The translations under genes and the position numbers were made by a program. From assembly GCA_025964575.1 (NCBI GenBank), contig JAOPYO010000172.1, forward strand, positions 1 through 64,000: a DNA stretch of 64,000 nt, given 5' to 3'. This document shows, in pieces, positions 42,072-49,918 of this stretch. Position 1 is the first letter of the stretch. Each line of letters starts with the position of its first letter. The notes beneath the pieces are model-generated. The model ran no database searches, had not been told where the DNA came from, and was given only the letters and a program-made list of their open reading frames with translations. The DNA is from Actinomycetes bacterium. GTDB taxonomy: Bacteria > Actinomycetota > Actinomycetes > Streptosporangiales > Streptosporangiaceae.

Positions 42072-42108
42072 TTACGTACATCGTACGTTAAACGTACGAT
42101 GTACGTAA
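42072..42108. promoter_or_regulatory. 37-bp palindrome with perfect 18-bp arms (TetR operator)
   Basis: The 18-nt arm TTACGTACATCGTACGTT is followed by a single A and its exact complement. Each arm also holds its own smaller dyad (ACGTACATCGTACGT). It lies between the TetR gene (minus) and the diiron-protein gene (plus), covering both likely promoters. Two TetR dimers could bind it side by side. Confidence 0.8.
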
Positions 42109-42148
42109 TGGCGCAGTCGGCCTCGGCTCACGACGACGAGGAGCACCC

Positions 42149-43258
42149 ATGTCGACCCACGACCTCTACAGCAAGCCCGTGGACAAGTCCACCTGGGACG
42201 TTCCCATGGCCGGCGACGCCCGGTTCACCTGGGAGTACGACAACGGACGCCAGCACCTTCTCGACCTTTATCAGAAGGGCAAGGACAAGCAGTGGGACTC
42301 GGCCGCCAGGATCGACTGGTCGCTGGAGGTCGACCCCTACAACGTGCTCGGCACTCCGGACCAGGCGATGGCCATCTACGGCACGAAGTACTGGGACCGG
42401 ATGAGCGAGCAGAATCTCAGGGACATCCGGCAGCACCTGGCCAGCTGGCAGTTCTCCCAGTTCCTGCACGGTGAGCAGGGCGCGATGATCGTCGCCGCCC
42501 GCATCGTGGAGTCGGCACCGGACCTCGACGCCAAGTTCTACTCGGCCACCCAGACCATGGACGAGGCGCGGCACGCCGAGACCTTCTCCCGCTTCCTGCA
42601 CGAGAAGGTCGGCATGGTCTATCCGATCAACACCAAGCTGCAAGGCCTGCTCAACGACACCCTCACCGACTCGCGCTGGGACATGCCCTACCTCGGCATG
42701 CAGGTGCTCATCGAAGGCCTCGCGCTGGCCGCCTTCGGCGTCGCCCGGGACATCACCAAGAAGCCGCTGCCCAAGCAGATCCTGGCGTACGTCATGCAGG
42801 ACGAGGCCCGGCACGTCGCCTTCGGCCGGATGGCCCTGCGCGACCATTACAAGCAGCTGAGCCCGGCGGAGCTCAGGGAGCGCGAGGACTTCGTCATCGA
42901 GGGCTGCTATCTGATGCGGGACAGGATCCGTGGCTTCGAGATCTGGAACAACTTCGGCATCGACTCTCTCGAGATGAAGAAGATCACTGACGAGTCGCCG
43001 TACATGAAGATGTATCAGAGCTTCCTGTTCAGCCGGATCGTGCCGTGCGTGAAGGACATCGGGCTGTGGGGCGAACGCATTCAGCGGGCCTATGACGATA
43101 TGGGCGTGCTCGACATGTCCCGGCAGGACCTCGACGCCCTCATGAAGCAGGACGAGGACATCGCCGAGAAGCTGGACGCCGACCGGTTCGCCGCCGAAGA
43201 GGCCGAGCGCAAGGCCGAGGTCGACGCCGTCATCGCCGCTGAGGCCGCCCTCTCCTGA
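42149..43258 (+). CDS. Ferritin-like / R2-like diiron protein
   Basis: A 369-residue helical protein with a complete carboxylate-bridged diiron site: E109, E139-x2-H142 (MDEARHAETF), E189 and E219-x2-H222 (MQDEARHVAFG). The two D-E-A-R-H repeats are those of ribonucleotide-reductase-R2-like and AurF-like oxidases. GAGGAG lies 7 nt before ATG 42149. The C-terminus is a charged helix. It is controlled by the divergent TetR gene through a 37-bp palindrome. The substrate is unknown; a hydroxylase/N-oxygenase or desaturase function is possible. No ferredoxin or reductase gene is adjacent. Confidence 0.85.
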   Translation: MSTHDLYSKPVDKSTWDVPMAGDARFTWEYDNGRQHLLDLYQKGKDKQWDSAARIDWSLEVDPYNVLGTPDQAMAIYGTKYWDRMSEQNLRDIRQHLASWQFSQFLHGEQGAMIVAARIVESAPDLDAKFYSATQTMDEARHAETFSRFLHEKVGMVYPINTKLQGLLNDTLTDSRWDMPYLGMQVLIEGLALAAFGVARDITKKPLPKQILAYVMQDEARHVAFGRMALRDHYKQLSPAELREREDFVIEGCYLMRDRIRGFEIWNNFGIDSLEMKKITDESPYMKMYQSFLFSRIVPCVKDIGLWGERIQRAYDDMGVLDMSRQDLDALMKQDEDIAEKLDADRFAAEEAERKAEVDAVIAAEAALS

Positions 43259-43266
43259 CCTCTCTC

Positions 43267-43296
43267 CGTGATCGGTGGAACGATTACGTGATCACG
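43267..43296. terminator. Hairpin between convergent diiron and PPTase genes
   Basis: CGTGATCG and CGATTACG form an 8-bp stem with one mismatch and a 6-nt loop. The palindrome CGTGATCACG overlaps its right end. It lies in the 45-bp gap between two convergent genes and is probably a bidirectional terminator. Confidence 0.4.
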
Positions 43297-43303
43297 AGGG
43301 TGG

Positions 43304-44005
43304 TCATTCCGCCAGCAGCTCCGTGGCCGCTTTCTCGTGTACGGCGGCGTACGGCTGGTCGATCAGAGCCAGACAAGCGGCGTACCCCGGGCCGGGGTTC
43401 AGTGTGCGGAGATCGAACCGGTCGACCAGTTCGGGGCGTCCGCGCCAGGCCAGCAGCCGTGGGCTCTCGCCGGGCGCGGAAACGTAGAGGTCGGTCAGCG
43501 GGACCCGCAGGCCATCGCCGGTCGCCTTGAGGATCGCTTCCTTGCGGGTCCAGTAGGCCACCAGCCCTGACTGCCTCTCCCCCGTTTCGAGCCGGCCCAG
43601 ATCGGCCGTCTCGGCAGGACCCAGCAACCGGCCGGCCACCTCGTCCAGGTGTCCCGCCGCGACCTCGACGTCCACGCCCAAGGGGCCGTCGGCGCTCACG
43701 GCCAGCGCGATCCGGTCCCCCGAGTGTGAGATCGAGACGTACGGTCCCGTACCTCCCGGCAGCCTGGGAGCGCCGTGCGGCCTGCCGCAGTCGGAACAGG
43801 ACCGATCCAGCGGCACCCGCTCGGGGGACAGGCCCAACGCCTTCCCCAGCACCAATCGGGTCAGCGCCACCCCGATCGTGAACCGATCCCGGTCCTCGGG
43901 CCGCAGATAACGCTCCCGGCGACGACGCTCCACGGCGTCGAGCAACCCGGCATGGCGCGACCGCACGTCACCGGGCGCGGCCCACCACACCTGGCTCTCC
44001 AGCAC
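43304..44005 (-). CDS. Sfp-type 4'-phosphopantetheinyl transferase
   Basis: A 233-residue PPTase that activates carrier proteins by transferring phosphopantetheine from CoA. Motifs: RFTIGVALTRLVLG, YVSISHSGDRIALAVS, LGVDVEV (Mg2+ site) and YWTRKEAILKATGDGL (W-x-x-K-E-A-x-x-K). A Cys pair and nearby His (CSDCGRPHG) are typical of actinomycete members. No PKS or NRPS genes are in the window, so its partners lie elsewhere. It is convergent with the diiron gene. Confidence 0.94.
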   Translation of the reverse strand: MLESQVWWAAPGDVRSRHAGLLDAVERRRRERYLRPEDRDRFTIGVALTRLVLGKALGLSPERVPLDRSCSDCGRPHGAPRLPGGTGPYVSISHSGDRIALAVSADGPLGVDVEVAAGHLDEVAGRLLGPAETADLGRLETGERQSGLVAYWTRKEAILKATGDGLRVPLTDLYVSAPGESPRLLAWRGRPELVDRFDLRTLNPGPGYAACLALIDQPYAAVHEKAATELLAE

Positions 44006-44088
44006 CCGTCCACGCTACCCGTGGCCTGGCTCCCCCGCACGAGCTGCGCGTGGCCTCCCCCACATCACCCGGCTGGAAAGGGACTTCA

Positions 44089-44172
44089 GTGGTGACCACG
44101 GCAAACGACTGCGGCAATTATCCCTACGTACTCGGTCCCGACGGACACAGCCAGCGGGCGGTACCCACGTAA
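44089..44172 (+). CDS. Possible 27-codon ORF
   Basis: GTG 44089 (or GTG 44092) follows AAAGGGA by 5-8 nt and opens a frame ending in a TAA at 44170. It would encode VVTTANDCGNYPYVLGPDGH and seven more residues, with a single Cys. TAA stops are rare in this DNA. I recognise no family, and the evidence is only the RBS and the tidy frame. Confidence 0.25.
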   Translation: MVTTANDCGNYPYVLGPDGHSQRAVPT

Positions 44173-44242
44173 GGCCATTTCCCGAGGCACCTTCTTCGCG
44201 GAATCACCGATCCAGTGGTCGCAGAACGCCACCAATCAATTT

Positions 44243-44281
44243 CGAAGGGTCGCCAGTTGCCTCGCATCCGGCGACCCTTCG
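44243..44281. terminator. 12-bp perfect-stem hairpin
   Basis: CGAAGGGTCGCC and GGCGACCCTTCG enclose a 15-nt loop. It lies just past the 11-codon minus-strand ORF (44318-44353) and 300 nt before the PPTase gene, and on the plus strand beyond the 27-codon ORF. It is a good candidate for a terminator ending both small units. Confidence 0.6.
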
Positions 44282-44317
44282 TCGAGCTGGTGTTACGTTA
44301 ATCTCTTCCCGGGCCGA

Positions 44318-44353
44318 CTAAGCCCAGGACACTCCCTTTCGCATGGTCTGCAC
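44318..44353 (-). CDS. Micropeptide or leader ORF (11 codons)
   Basis: TTAAGGAGGAGGG on the minus strand is one of the strongest ribosome binding sites in the window. It lies 6 nt before GTG 44353, which opens VQTMRKGVSWA and stops at TAG. ATG 44344 could also be used. A perfect hairpin follows 37 nt later. The tight RBS-ORF-terminator order argues for a translated micropeptide or a regulatory leader rather than chance. The next minus-strand gene is the PPTase, about 310 nt away. Confidence 0.4.
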   Translation of the reverse strand: MQTMRKGVSWA

Positions 44354-44625
44354 GTCGTTCCCTCCTCCTTAAGGTGACGCGCGATCTGAGGGACGGCGCT
44401 CCCGTTTATTGCCCCTCAAATCAAGTAACCATGCCGATGCGTTGCGTTGCCATCGACAGGCCCGCCCCAAGCTCCTGAATCATTTTACGAGTGGGCGCAC
44501 GGTAAGACGTCCCGGACGGCCGATTGAGGACAGGAATTCATGAGGTGGGCAACACCCGACAGGGACCGCCGGGCTCGCGAGACCCCGGCGACTCACCCTG
44601 ATCCAACGCCCTGTCCGCCCGGCCG

Positions 44626-45441
44626 CTAGGCGAATGCTCGTATGGTCTGCCGGGCGACCGCGGCGGCCTCGTCAAGAAGCCGCTTCTCGACGGCCTGATC
44701 GCCGGCTTTGGCGGGCGCGTCCCGGGAGTAGGCCACGCGGACGACCGCGTTGCGCAGCCGGGCCTCCACCTCACCCACCACCACTGGCTGACCCTTGTCG
44801 GTTTTGTACCAGTGGAACGCCTCGTCCCCGAGGCCCGGATGCCGTTCGAGGATGACGGTCTTGGCCTGACCATCGTTCTGGTGGGCCTGGGTCCAGTCGG
44901 AGGACAGGAGGCCCGCGGCGTCCTTGACCGGATCGCCGCCGTCCCGCGGCGGGAACAGGTAGGTCTCCACATGCAGCGATGGGCGGCTGCCGCTGGTCGA
45001 GACGACGGTGCAGGTGGTGACCGTGGTGTTGCTGCTCTTGGTCGTGATCCGGGGACTGGGCACCAGCCTGATGGACGTCGCCTCCGGCGGGGTGCTGCAG
45101 ACGGGCGGGAGCCGGACGAACGGCTGCCCGCCCACTGGGGAGGCGGACCTGGTGGTGGGTGTGGCCGAGGGAGACGGGGTCCCCTCCGGAGTGGGCGAGA
45201 TGGCCGGGGAGGCCGCCGGCGGTTCCCCGCTGGCGGGCTGCTGCGGGGCCGCACCGGTCGGTCGGCTCTGGGACGGCTTGCCATCGAACGCGGAGCTGAG
45301 GAAGAAGACGGCGAGGCCGGCCAGCCCGAAGGCCAGAACGGCCGTGAGGACGCCGACGAACGCGGACCTGCGGGCCGTCGAGGGCGCCTCGGGCGGCGAA
45401 TAGACCCGTGGGAAGGACTCTGGAGGTCGGGGCTGCCCCAC
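44626..45441 (-). CDS. Membrane-anchored secreted-domain protein (DUF3558-like)
   Basis: A 271-residue protein. GTG 45441 follows AGGGAG by 7 nt. A short cytoplasmic Pro-rich N-terminus leads to one membrane helix (FVGVLTAVLAFGLAGLAVFFL), a Ser/Thr/Pro linker (about 55-110) and an extracytoplasmic domain with two Cys (VCSTPP; TTCTVVS). The domain (RLVPSPRITTKSSNTTVTTCTVVS ... GLGDEAFHWYKTDKGQPVVVGEVEARLRNAVVRVAYS) resembles the DUF3558/LpqN-like fold. The function is unknown, probably at the cell surface. It is divergent from the DNA ligase gene. Confidence 0.75.
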   Translation of the reverse strand: MGQPRPPESFPRVYSPPEAPSTARRSAFVGVLTAVLAFGLAGLAVFFLSSAFDGKPSQSRPTGAAPQQPASGEPPAASPAISPTPEGTPSPSATPTTRSASPVGGQPFVRLPPVCSTPPEATSIRLVPSPRITTKSSNTTVTTCTVVSTSGSRPSLHVETYLFPPRDGGDPVKDAAGLLSSDWTQAHQNDGQAKTVILERHPGLGDEAFHWYKTDKGQPVVVGEVEARLRNAVVRVAYSRDAPAKAGDQAVEKRLLDEAAAVARQTIRAFA

Positions 45442-45573
45442 GTACGCTCCCTACTGCGCCAGTTCCGCCGGTAAAACAGGCCGTCTCCTCGAAAGTAGCC
45501 CGTCACGGGGAGCTGAATCCAGGTCTCCGCTCGGGTCCGTGGTTTTGTCGGTGAGGGAAGCGAGAATGAAGGG

Positions 45574-47097
45574 GTGCTGCTCGCCGAGATCACCCGTACC
45601 TCTCAGGCGGTGGCCGCCACGGCGGCCCGCCGGGCCAAGATCGCACTGCTCGGCCAGTGCCTGCGGGAAGCGGGACCGGCCGAGGTGGCCATCGCGGTCA
45701 CCTACCTGTCCGGGGAGCTGCCGCAGCGGCAGATCGGGGTCGGCTACGCCGCCTTCCGCGAGCCGCCCCCGCCTGCCGCGGAGACCACACTGACCGTGGC
45801 CCAGGTCGACGCCGCCTTCACAGAGATCGGCGGGCTGTCCGGCAAGGGGTCGGTGGCCGGCCGCCGTGAGCTGCTCGGCGCGCTGCTCAGCCGGGCCACC
45901 CAGGAGGAGCAGGCATTCCTGATCCGGCTGCTCTCCGGGGAACTGCGCCAGGGCGCGCTGGACGGGGTGATGGCCGACGCGGTGGCGGCGGCCGCCGAGG
46001 TGCCGGCTGCCGAAGTGCGGAGGGCCGCGATGCTGCGCGGGGCACTGGCACCGGTGGCCGTCGCGGCACTGGCCGAGGGCACCGCCGGGCTGCGACGGTT
46101 CGGCCTCGAGGTCGGCCGCCCGGTCAAGCCGATGCTCGCACAGAGCGCCGCCACCATGGACGAGGCGCTGGCCAAGCTCGGCGCCGAGGTGGCGGTGGAG
46201 TGGAAGCTGGACGGGATCCGGGTCCAGGCGCATGTCACCGGCACCGGCGACGTGCGGCTGTTCACCCGCACCCTCGACGACATCACCGAACGGCTGCCCG
46301 AGGTCGTTGAGGTGCTGCGTGGGCTGTCGGTGCGCTCGGCGGTGTTCGACGGAGAGTTGATCGCGCTGCGAGAGGACGGACGCCCCCAGCCGTTCCAGGT
46401 GACCTCCGCCCGGACGGCCAGCAAAACCTCGGGATCCGTGCCCCTGTCGTTGTTCCTGTTCGATGTGCTGCATCTCGACGGCACGGATCTGCTCGATCGG
46501 CCGGCCGCGGAGCGCCATGCCGCGCTGGCCCGGGCCGTCCCCGAGGGCCTGCGGATGCCCCGGCTGGTCACCGGCTCGGCCGAGGCCGCCACCGAGTTCT
46601 TCGGTGGCGCCGTGGCGCACGGGCATGAGGGCGTGGTGGTCAAGTCACTCGATACGCCCTATGCCGCGGGGCGGCGGGGCGCCGGTTGGATCAAGGTGAA
46701 GCCCCGGCACACCCTCGACCTGGTGGTGCTGGCCGCCGAGTGGGGCCACGGGCGCCGCAAGGGATGGCTGTCCAATCTGCATCTCGGTGCCCGAGACCCG
46801 GAGACGGGCACGTTCACGATGCTGGGCAAGACGTTCAAGGGACTGTCCGACGAACTGCTGCGCTGGCAGACAGAGCGCCTCCAGGAGTTGGCCGTCAGCG
46901 ACGACTCCTGGACGATGCGGGTGCGACCCGAACTCGTCGTCGAGATCGCCTTTGACGGCGTGCAGCGCAGTTCCCGCTACCCCGGCGGCATGGCGCTCCG
47001 GTTCGCCCGGGTGGTGCGCTACCGCCCGGACAAGTCCGCGGCCGAGGCCGACACGGTCGACACGGTCCGGGCCATCGCCGCCATCCATCTGGACTGA
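45574..47097 (+). CDS. ATP-dependent DNA ligase (LigB-type)
   Basis: A 507-residue ligase. The N-terminal DNA-binding domain starts MLLAEITRTSQAVAATAARRAKIALL, aligning with the N-terminus I recall for mycobacterial LigB, which supports GTG 45574. The nucleotidyl motif EWKLDGIRVQAH holds the catalytic Lys. VFDGELIAL, LFLFDVLHLDG, GHEGVVVKS and GAGWIKVKPRHTLDLVV are motifs III-V. The OB fold with RPELVVEIAFDGVQRSSRYPGGMALRFARVVRYRPDK ends the protein. It seals nicks during repair. No Ku gene is adjacent, so it is not an NHEJ LigD unit. Confidence 0.95.
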   Translation: MLLAEITRTSQAVAATAARRAKIALLGQCLREAGPAEVAIAVTYLSGELPQRQIGVGYAAFREPPPPAAETTLTVAQVDAAFTEIGGLSGKGSVAGRRELLGALLSRATQEEQAFLIRLLSGELRQGALDGVMADAVAAAAEVPAAEVRRAAMLRGALAPVAVAALAEGTAGLRRFGLEVGRPVKPMLAQSAATMDEALAKLGAEVAVEWKLDGIRVQAHVTGTGDVRLFTRTLDDITERLPEVVEVLRGLSVRSAVFDGELIALREDGRPQPFQVTSARTASKTSGSVPLSLFLFDVLHLDGTDLLDRPAAERHAALARAVPEGLRMPRLVTGSAEAATEFFGGAVAHGHEGVVVKSLDTPYAAGRRGAGWIKVKPRHTLDLVVLAAEWGHGRRKGWLSNLHLGARDPETGTFTMLGKTFKGLSDELLRWQTERLQELAVSDDSWTMRVRPELVVEIAFDGVQRSSRYPGGMALRFARVVRYRPDKSAAEADTVDTVRAIAAIHLD

Positions 47098-47136
47098 GCA
47101 CTGGACCGAGCACCGAACCGAACACCGAACTGAACA
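47091..47136 (+). repeat. Short degenerate repeats after the ligase gene
   Basis: The stretch just past the ligase stop repeats CCGA(G/A)CACCGAAC-like units three to four times (GACCGAGCACCGAACCGAAC and so on). It is non-coding and may reflect slippage. No hairpin is evident. Confidence 0.5.
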
Positions 47137-47145
47137 GTCCCTGGA

Positions 47146-47997
47146 TCAGTGGAATGCGGCGAACAATCCACCGGTGAAGGCGGCGATGACCAGCACCACG
47201 ATGATCATCACCAGGATGTTCTTCAGCAGGCTCTGGTGCTGTGGCAGCACCTGCTTCGCCGCCTGAACCACCGCGGGGCGGTCGTGCCGGACCGTCGGCG
47301 GCACGGTCTGCCTGGCGCTGGGCGGGCTCGCCCCTGGTGGGCTCGCCGACGGTAGGTTCGCTGGCGGAACCGCCAGAGGAATCGCCGGTGTGACCGCAGC
47401 GGCCGGGAGCTGTGACGGCGCGACTCCCCCCGCCGGAGCGGGCAAAGCCGGAAGCGGAGAAGGCGGAGCGGTGACCGGAGCTGGCTCTGGTTTCACTGGT
47501 GCGACGATCGCGGGCGCCTTCGGGAGGCACGCGGCCGCCCCGAGGGCCAGATGGACGCCGAGCTTGATCGTGCCCGCCGTCGTATCGGCGCAGACCTTGG
47601 CTCCCGGATGCGGGCTGAGATTGAGCCCGACGAGCAGTTTCAGGGCGAGACCCGCTTCCGCTGAGGGAACACCGTCCGCGCGGCTCTGCCTCGCCCGCGA
47701 CCCGAGAGCCTGAGAGTTTTGGGCGGGACCAGCGGCGGTTGCCGGAGCAGCGGCAGCGGCGTGCACTTTCCTGGCCGGTGTGCGGCCTTCCCGCCAAGAC
47801 CCGGGGCGAGGTGCGGTGGGCCGAGCCGGGTGCGGGGGGCGCGCCGTGGCGTGGTCGTGCGCCTGGGCCGGTGCCACCGGTCGCGGGGTCTGCTCCGCGG
47901 CCGCCGGATCCACCCCGGTCAGCAGCCCGAGCGCCACCGCGGCCAGCGCTGCCGGAAGGCGGACAGCGGACCTGCCTGGAACCACAATGTCACGCAT
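47146..47997 (-). CDS. Secreted Pro/Ala-rich protein with C-terminal membrane anchor
   Basis: A 283-residue protein. ATG 47997 follows GAAAGG. A signal peptide (RLPAALAAVALGLLTGVDPAAAE) precedes low-complexity Pro/Ala/His stretches. A short conserved-looking segment (GLALKLLVGLNLSPHPGAKVCADTTAGTIKLGVHLALGAAACLP) with two Cys lies in the middle. Another Pro-rich region follows, then a C-terminal membrane helix (NILVMIIVVLVIAAFTGGLFA). It looks like a wall-spanning surface protein. I do not recognise the family. Confidence 0.7.
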   Translation of the reverse strand: MRDIVVPGRSAVRLPAALAAVALGLLTGVDPAAAEQTPRPVAPAQAHDHATARPPHPARPTAPRPGSWREGRTPARKVHAAAAAPATAAGPAQNSQALGSRARQSRADGVPSAEAGLALKLLVGLNLSPHPGAKVCADTTAGTIKLGVHLALGAAACLPKAPAIVAPVKPEPAPVTAPPSPLPALPAPAGGVAPSQLPAAAVTPAIPLAVPPANLPSASPPGASPPSARQTVPPTVRHDRPAVVQAAKQVLPQHQSLLKNILVMIIVVLVIAAFTGGLFAAFH

Positions 47998-48079
47998 GGC
48001 AACCTTTCGAAGTCATCTGGTCATCGACATCGCACCCGACTGCGGCGGCGGCACGCTCCGGCGTCCGCTCCGCCGACAG

Positions 48080-48835
48080 TCAGGGGATCCGGGCGAACCC
48101 CTGCAAGACGGATGTGAAGGCGTCCGGACCCACCGCCAGAGCGCCGGCGAAGGTGTGGTTGATGTTGAAGACCGTGTAGATGCAGACGCACAGCAGGACG
48201 GCCATGACGACGAGCGGGACCATGGCCATGCCACGCGGCCTGGCCCCCGCCATGAAAGGAAAGATGATCATGATGAGGCCGGTGAACGCGGTGAAGATCA
48301 GCAGACCGGTCGGCAGGCTTGCTCCGGCGTCGATGCTGCGTTGCCGGCGGGCCGCGTAGACCTCCCGGATGCGCTCACGGACGTCGTCGCGGGCGGCCTT
48401 GGTGTTGTCGTCATTGGCCTGCATGTCGCGGAGCGCGAAGCGGAGGGCGTCGAGTTTCTGCCAGCCCGCGTCGCTCAGCTTGCCGTCTGCCATCCGGGAC
48501 CACTCTGTGCCGACGACGAAGCGCACGTAGTCCGTGAGGCCGTCGCGGACCATCCGCCGGTCCGCCACCGATAGCGGACCGGCCGCCCAGTAGGCCTCGT
48601 TGAGGGACTGCGCCTCGGTGTAGGTGTCGTGCCGCGCGGTGTCCGCGGTGGCCCACGGCACGATGACCGCGATCGCGAACACCAGGAGGAAGAGCGAGGA
48701 GAGCATCGCGCCCGCGTGCCCGGCGGTGGGACCACTCGGCTCGTCGTCGTGCTTGCCGTATTTCTTGAAGGCGAAGACCGCGATCACGACCAGGGCCACG
48801 GCCGCGAGGGCGGCCAGAAGGGAATTGATCAGCAT
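48080..48835 (-). CDS. DUF4239 (bestrophin-like) membrane protein
   Basis: A 251-residue protein with two N-terminal membrane helices (LLAALAAVALVVIAVFAF; MLSSLFLLVFAIAVIVPWAT), a soluble helical middle (DTARHDTYTEAQSLNEAYWAAG ... RERIREVYAARRQRSIDAG), then two C-terminal helices (GLLIFTAFTGLIMIIFPFMAG; MVPLVVMAVLLCVCIYTVF). This arrangement and the TYTEAQSL motif fit DUF4239, a bestrophin-like family of unknown function. It precedes the secreted protein gene on the same strand. Confidence 0.8.
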   Translation of the reverse strand: MLINSLLAALAAVALVVIAVFAFKKYGKHDDEPSGPTAGHAGAMLSSLFLLVFAIAVIVPWATADTARHDTYTEAQSLNEAYWAAGPLSVADRRMVRDGLTDYVRFVVGTEWSRMADGKLSDAGWQKLDALRFALRDMQANDDNTKAARDDVRERIREVYAARRQRSIDAGASLPTGLLIFTAFTGLIMIIFPFMAGARPRGMAMVPLVVMAVLLCVCIYTVFNINHTFAGALAVGPDAFTSVLQGFARIP

Positions 48836-48920
48836 GTTCGCCTCCGGATGCGCTTGGCGACTACATTAACAATCAGTAGTCGTATCACATCGGAGAGTTA
48901 GTCTCCACATGAACCTTAGA

Positions 48921-49760
48921 TCACGATTTCGAGGTAGCAGACCCGGTCTTCTCTTGATCGTCATATCGGGCACGGTGGTGCTGCAGACGATCCAGGGGGA
49001 TCCGGTCATGTCGACCGGCGATGCACTCCTGGACCCAGATCTTGGCCCGGATGAGGGGTCGCCGGACCCGCTCTTCATGCCGCTCCGCCCGCCGGAACTT
49101 GCGAGTGCCGGGGCGGTAGCGCCAGCGCGCCCACGGCGAGCCGGGCCGGGCCAGCCGGATCGCGCCGACATAGAGCAGCACGGGGATGAAAATCCCGATC
49201 AGTCCCGTCCATATCTTTCCCTTGAGCAGGGCGACCACTGCCGCACTCAGGTTGAGCAGCATCCACAGGACATAGACGACGGTGGCGATCAGCAGCCCGG
49301 TGCCCCGCATCTCGAACACATCGGCATCGCCCCAGCCCACCGGGCGAGCTCCGAGCAGCAGCATTCCGGTCAGCGCGCCGGCGATGAAGACGGCGTCCAC
49401 CGAGGCCCTGCCCTCCTCGGTCCAGTAGACGTCCCGCAGGTGCAGGATCAGCGCGAACTCGTCGAGGACCAGCGCCGCCCCCATGCCGAACACCACCGCC
49501 GCCGCGATGTTGAGACCACCGTAGAGGTCAGGGATGGCGAAGCCCGCCACCCCGCCGATCAGCATCAACACCACTCCGAACACGACATGGTGGATGTGCA
49601 GGTCACCGGCTTTGACGTTCTTGAACCACCAGCGCACGTCGGCACGGATCAGGCGCACGTTGACGCGTGTGAAGACGAACGTGACCATGAATGCCACAAA
49701 GAAGCAGAACAGCGGCAATCGCCCCGACTCCACGATGCGCCGCGCGAAGAAGTCCCTCAT
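48921..49760 (-). CDS. Multi-pass integral membrane protein of unknown function
   Basis: A 279-residue protein with about six membrane helices (LFCFFVAFMVTFVFTRV, HHVVFGVVLMLIGGVAGFAI, GTGLLIATVVYVLWMLL, IFIPVLLYVGAIRLA). His/Asp-containing stretches (AGDLHIHHVVFG; LVLDEFALILHLRDVYW) in or near the helices hint at metal or proton handling. The C-terminus is very basic. ATG 49760 (MRDFFARRI) has GGGGGA close upstream; ATGs up to 49838 are alternatives. I know similar hypothetical proteins from actinomycetes, but no function. Confidence 0.7.
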   Translation of the reverse strand: MRDFFARRIVESGRLPLFCFFVAFMVTFVFTRVNVRLIRADVRWWFKNVKAGDLHIHHVVFGVVLMLIGGVAGFAIPDLYGGLNIAAAVVFGMGAALVLDEFALILHLRDVYWTEEGRASVDAVFIAGALTGMLLLGARPVGWGDADVFEMRGTGLLIATVVYVLWMLLNLSAAVVALLKGKIWTGLIGIFIPVLLYVGAIRLARPGSPWARWRYRPGTRKFRRAERHEERVRRPLIRAKIWVQECIAGRHDRIPLDRLQHHRARYDDQEKTGSATSKS

Positions 49761-49918
49761 GAGTCCCCCGACCTCGTTCAGCATCATCATGCCCGGCCTG
49801 ACGTGGGGAGACACCGTACGCTGGAGGCATCCGACCATGGGGGTGCCTGATCATCAGCAAGTCCATCGACCACTGCGACCCGGACTGCCGGGCCTGGATC
49901 GCCGAGGCCATCCGCAAG

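Larger units (their letters stand above)
44006..44625. other. 620-bp gene-poor region with micropeptide-like ORFs and a strong hairpin
   Basis: No ordinary gene fits here. The region contains a strong minus-strand RBS with an 11-codon ORF, a 12-bp-stem hairpin and a plus-strand 27-codon ORF, described separately. The remaining sequence (44372-44625) shows no gene I can support. Confidence 0.5.
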
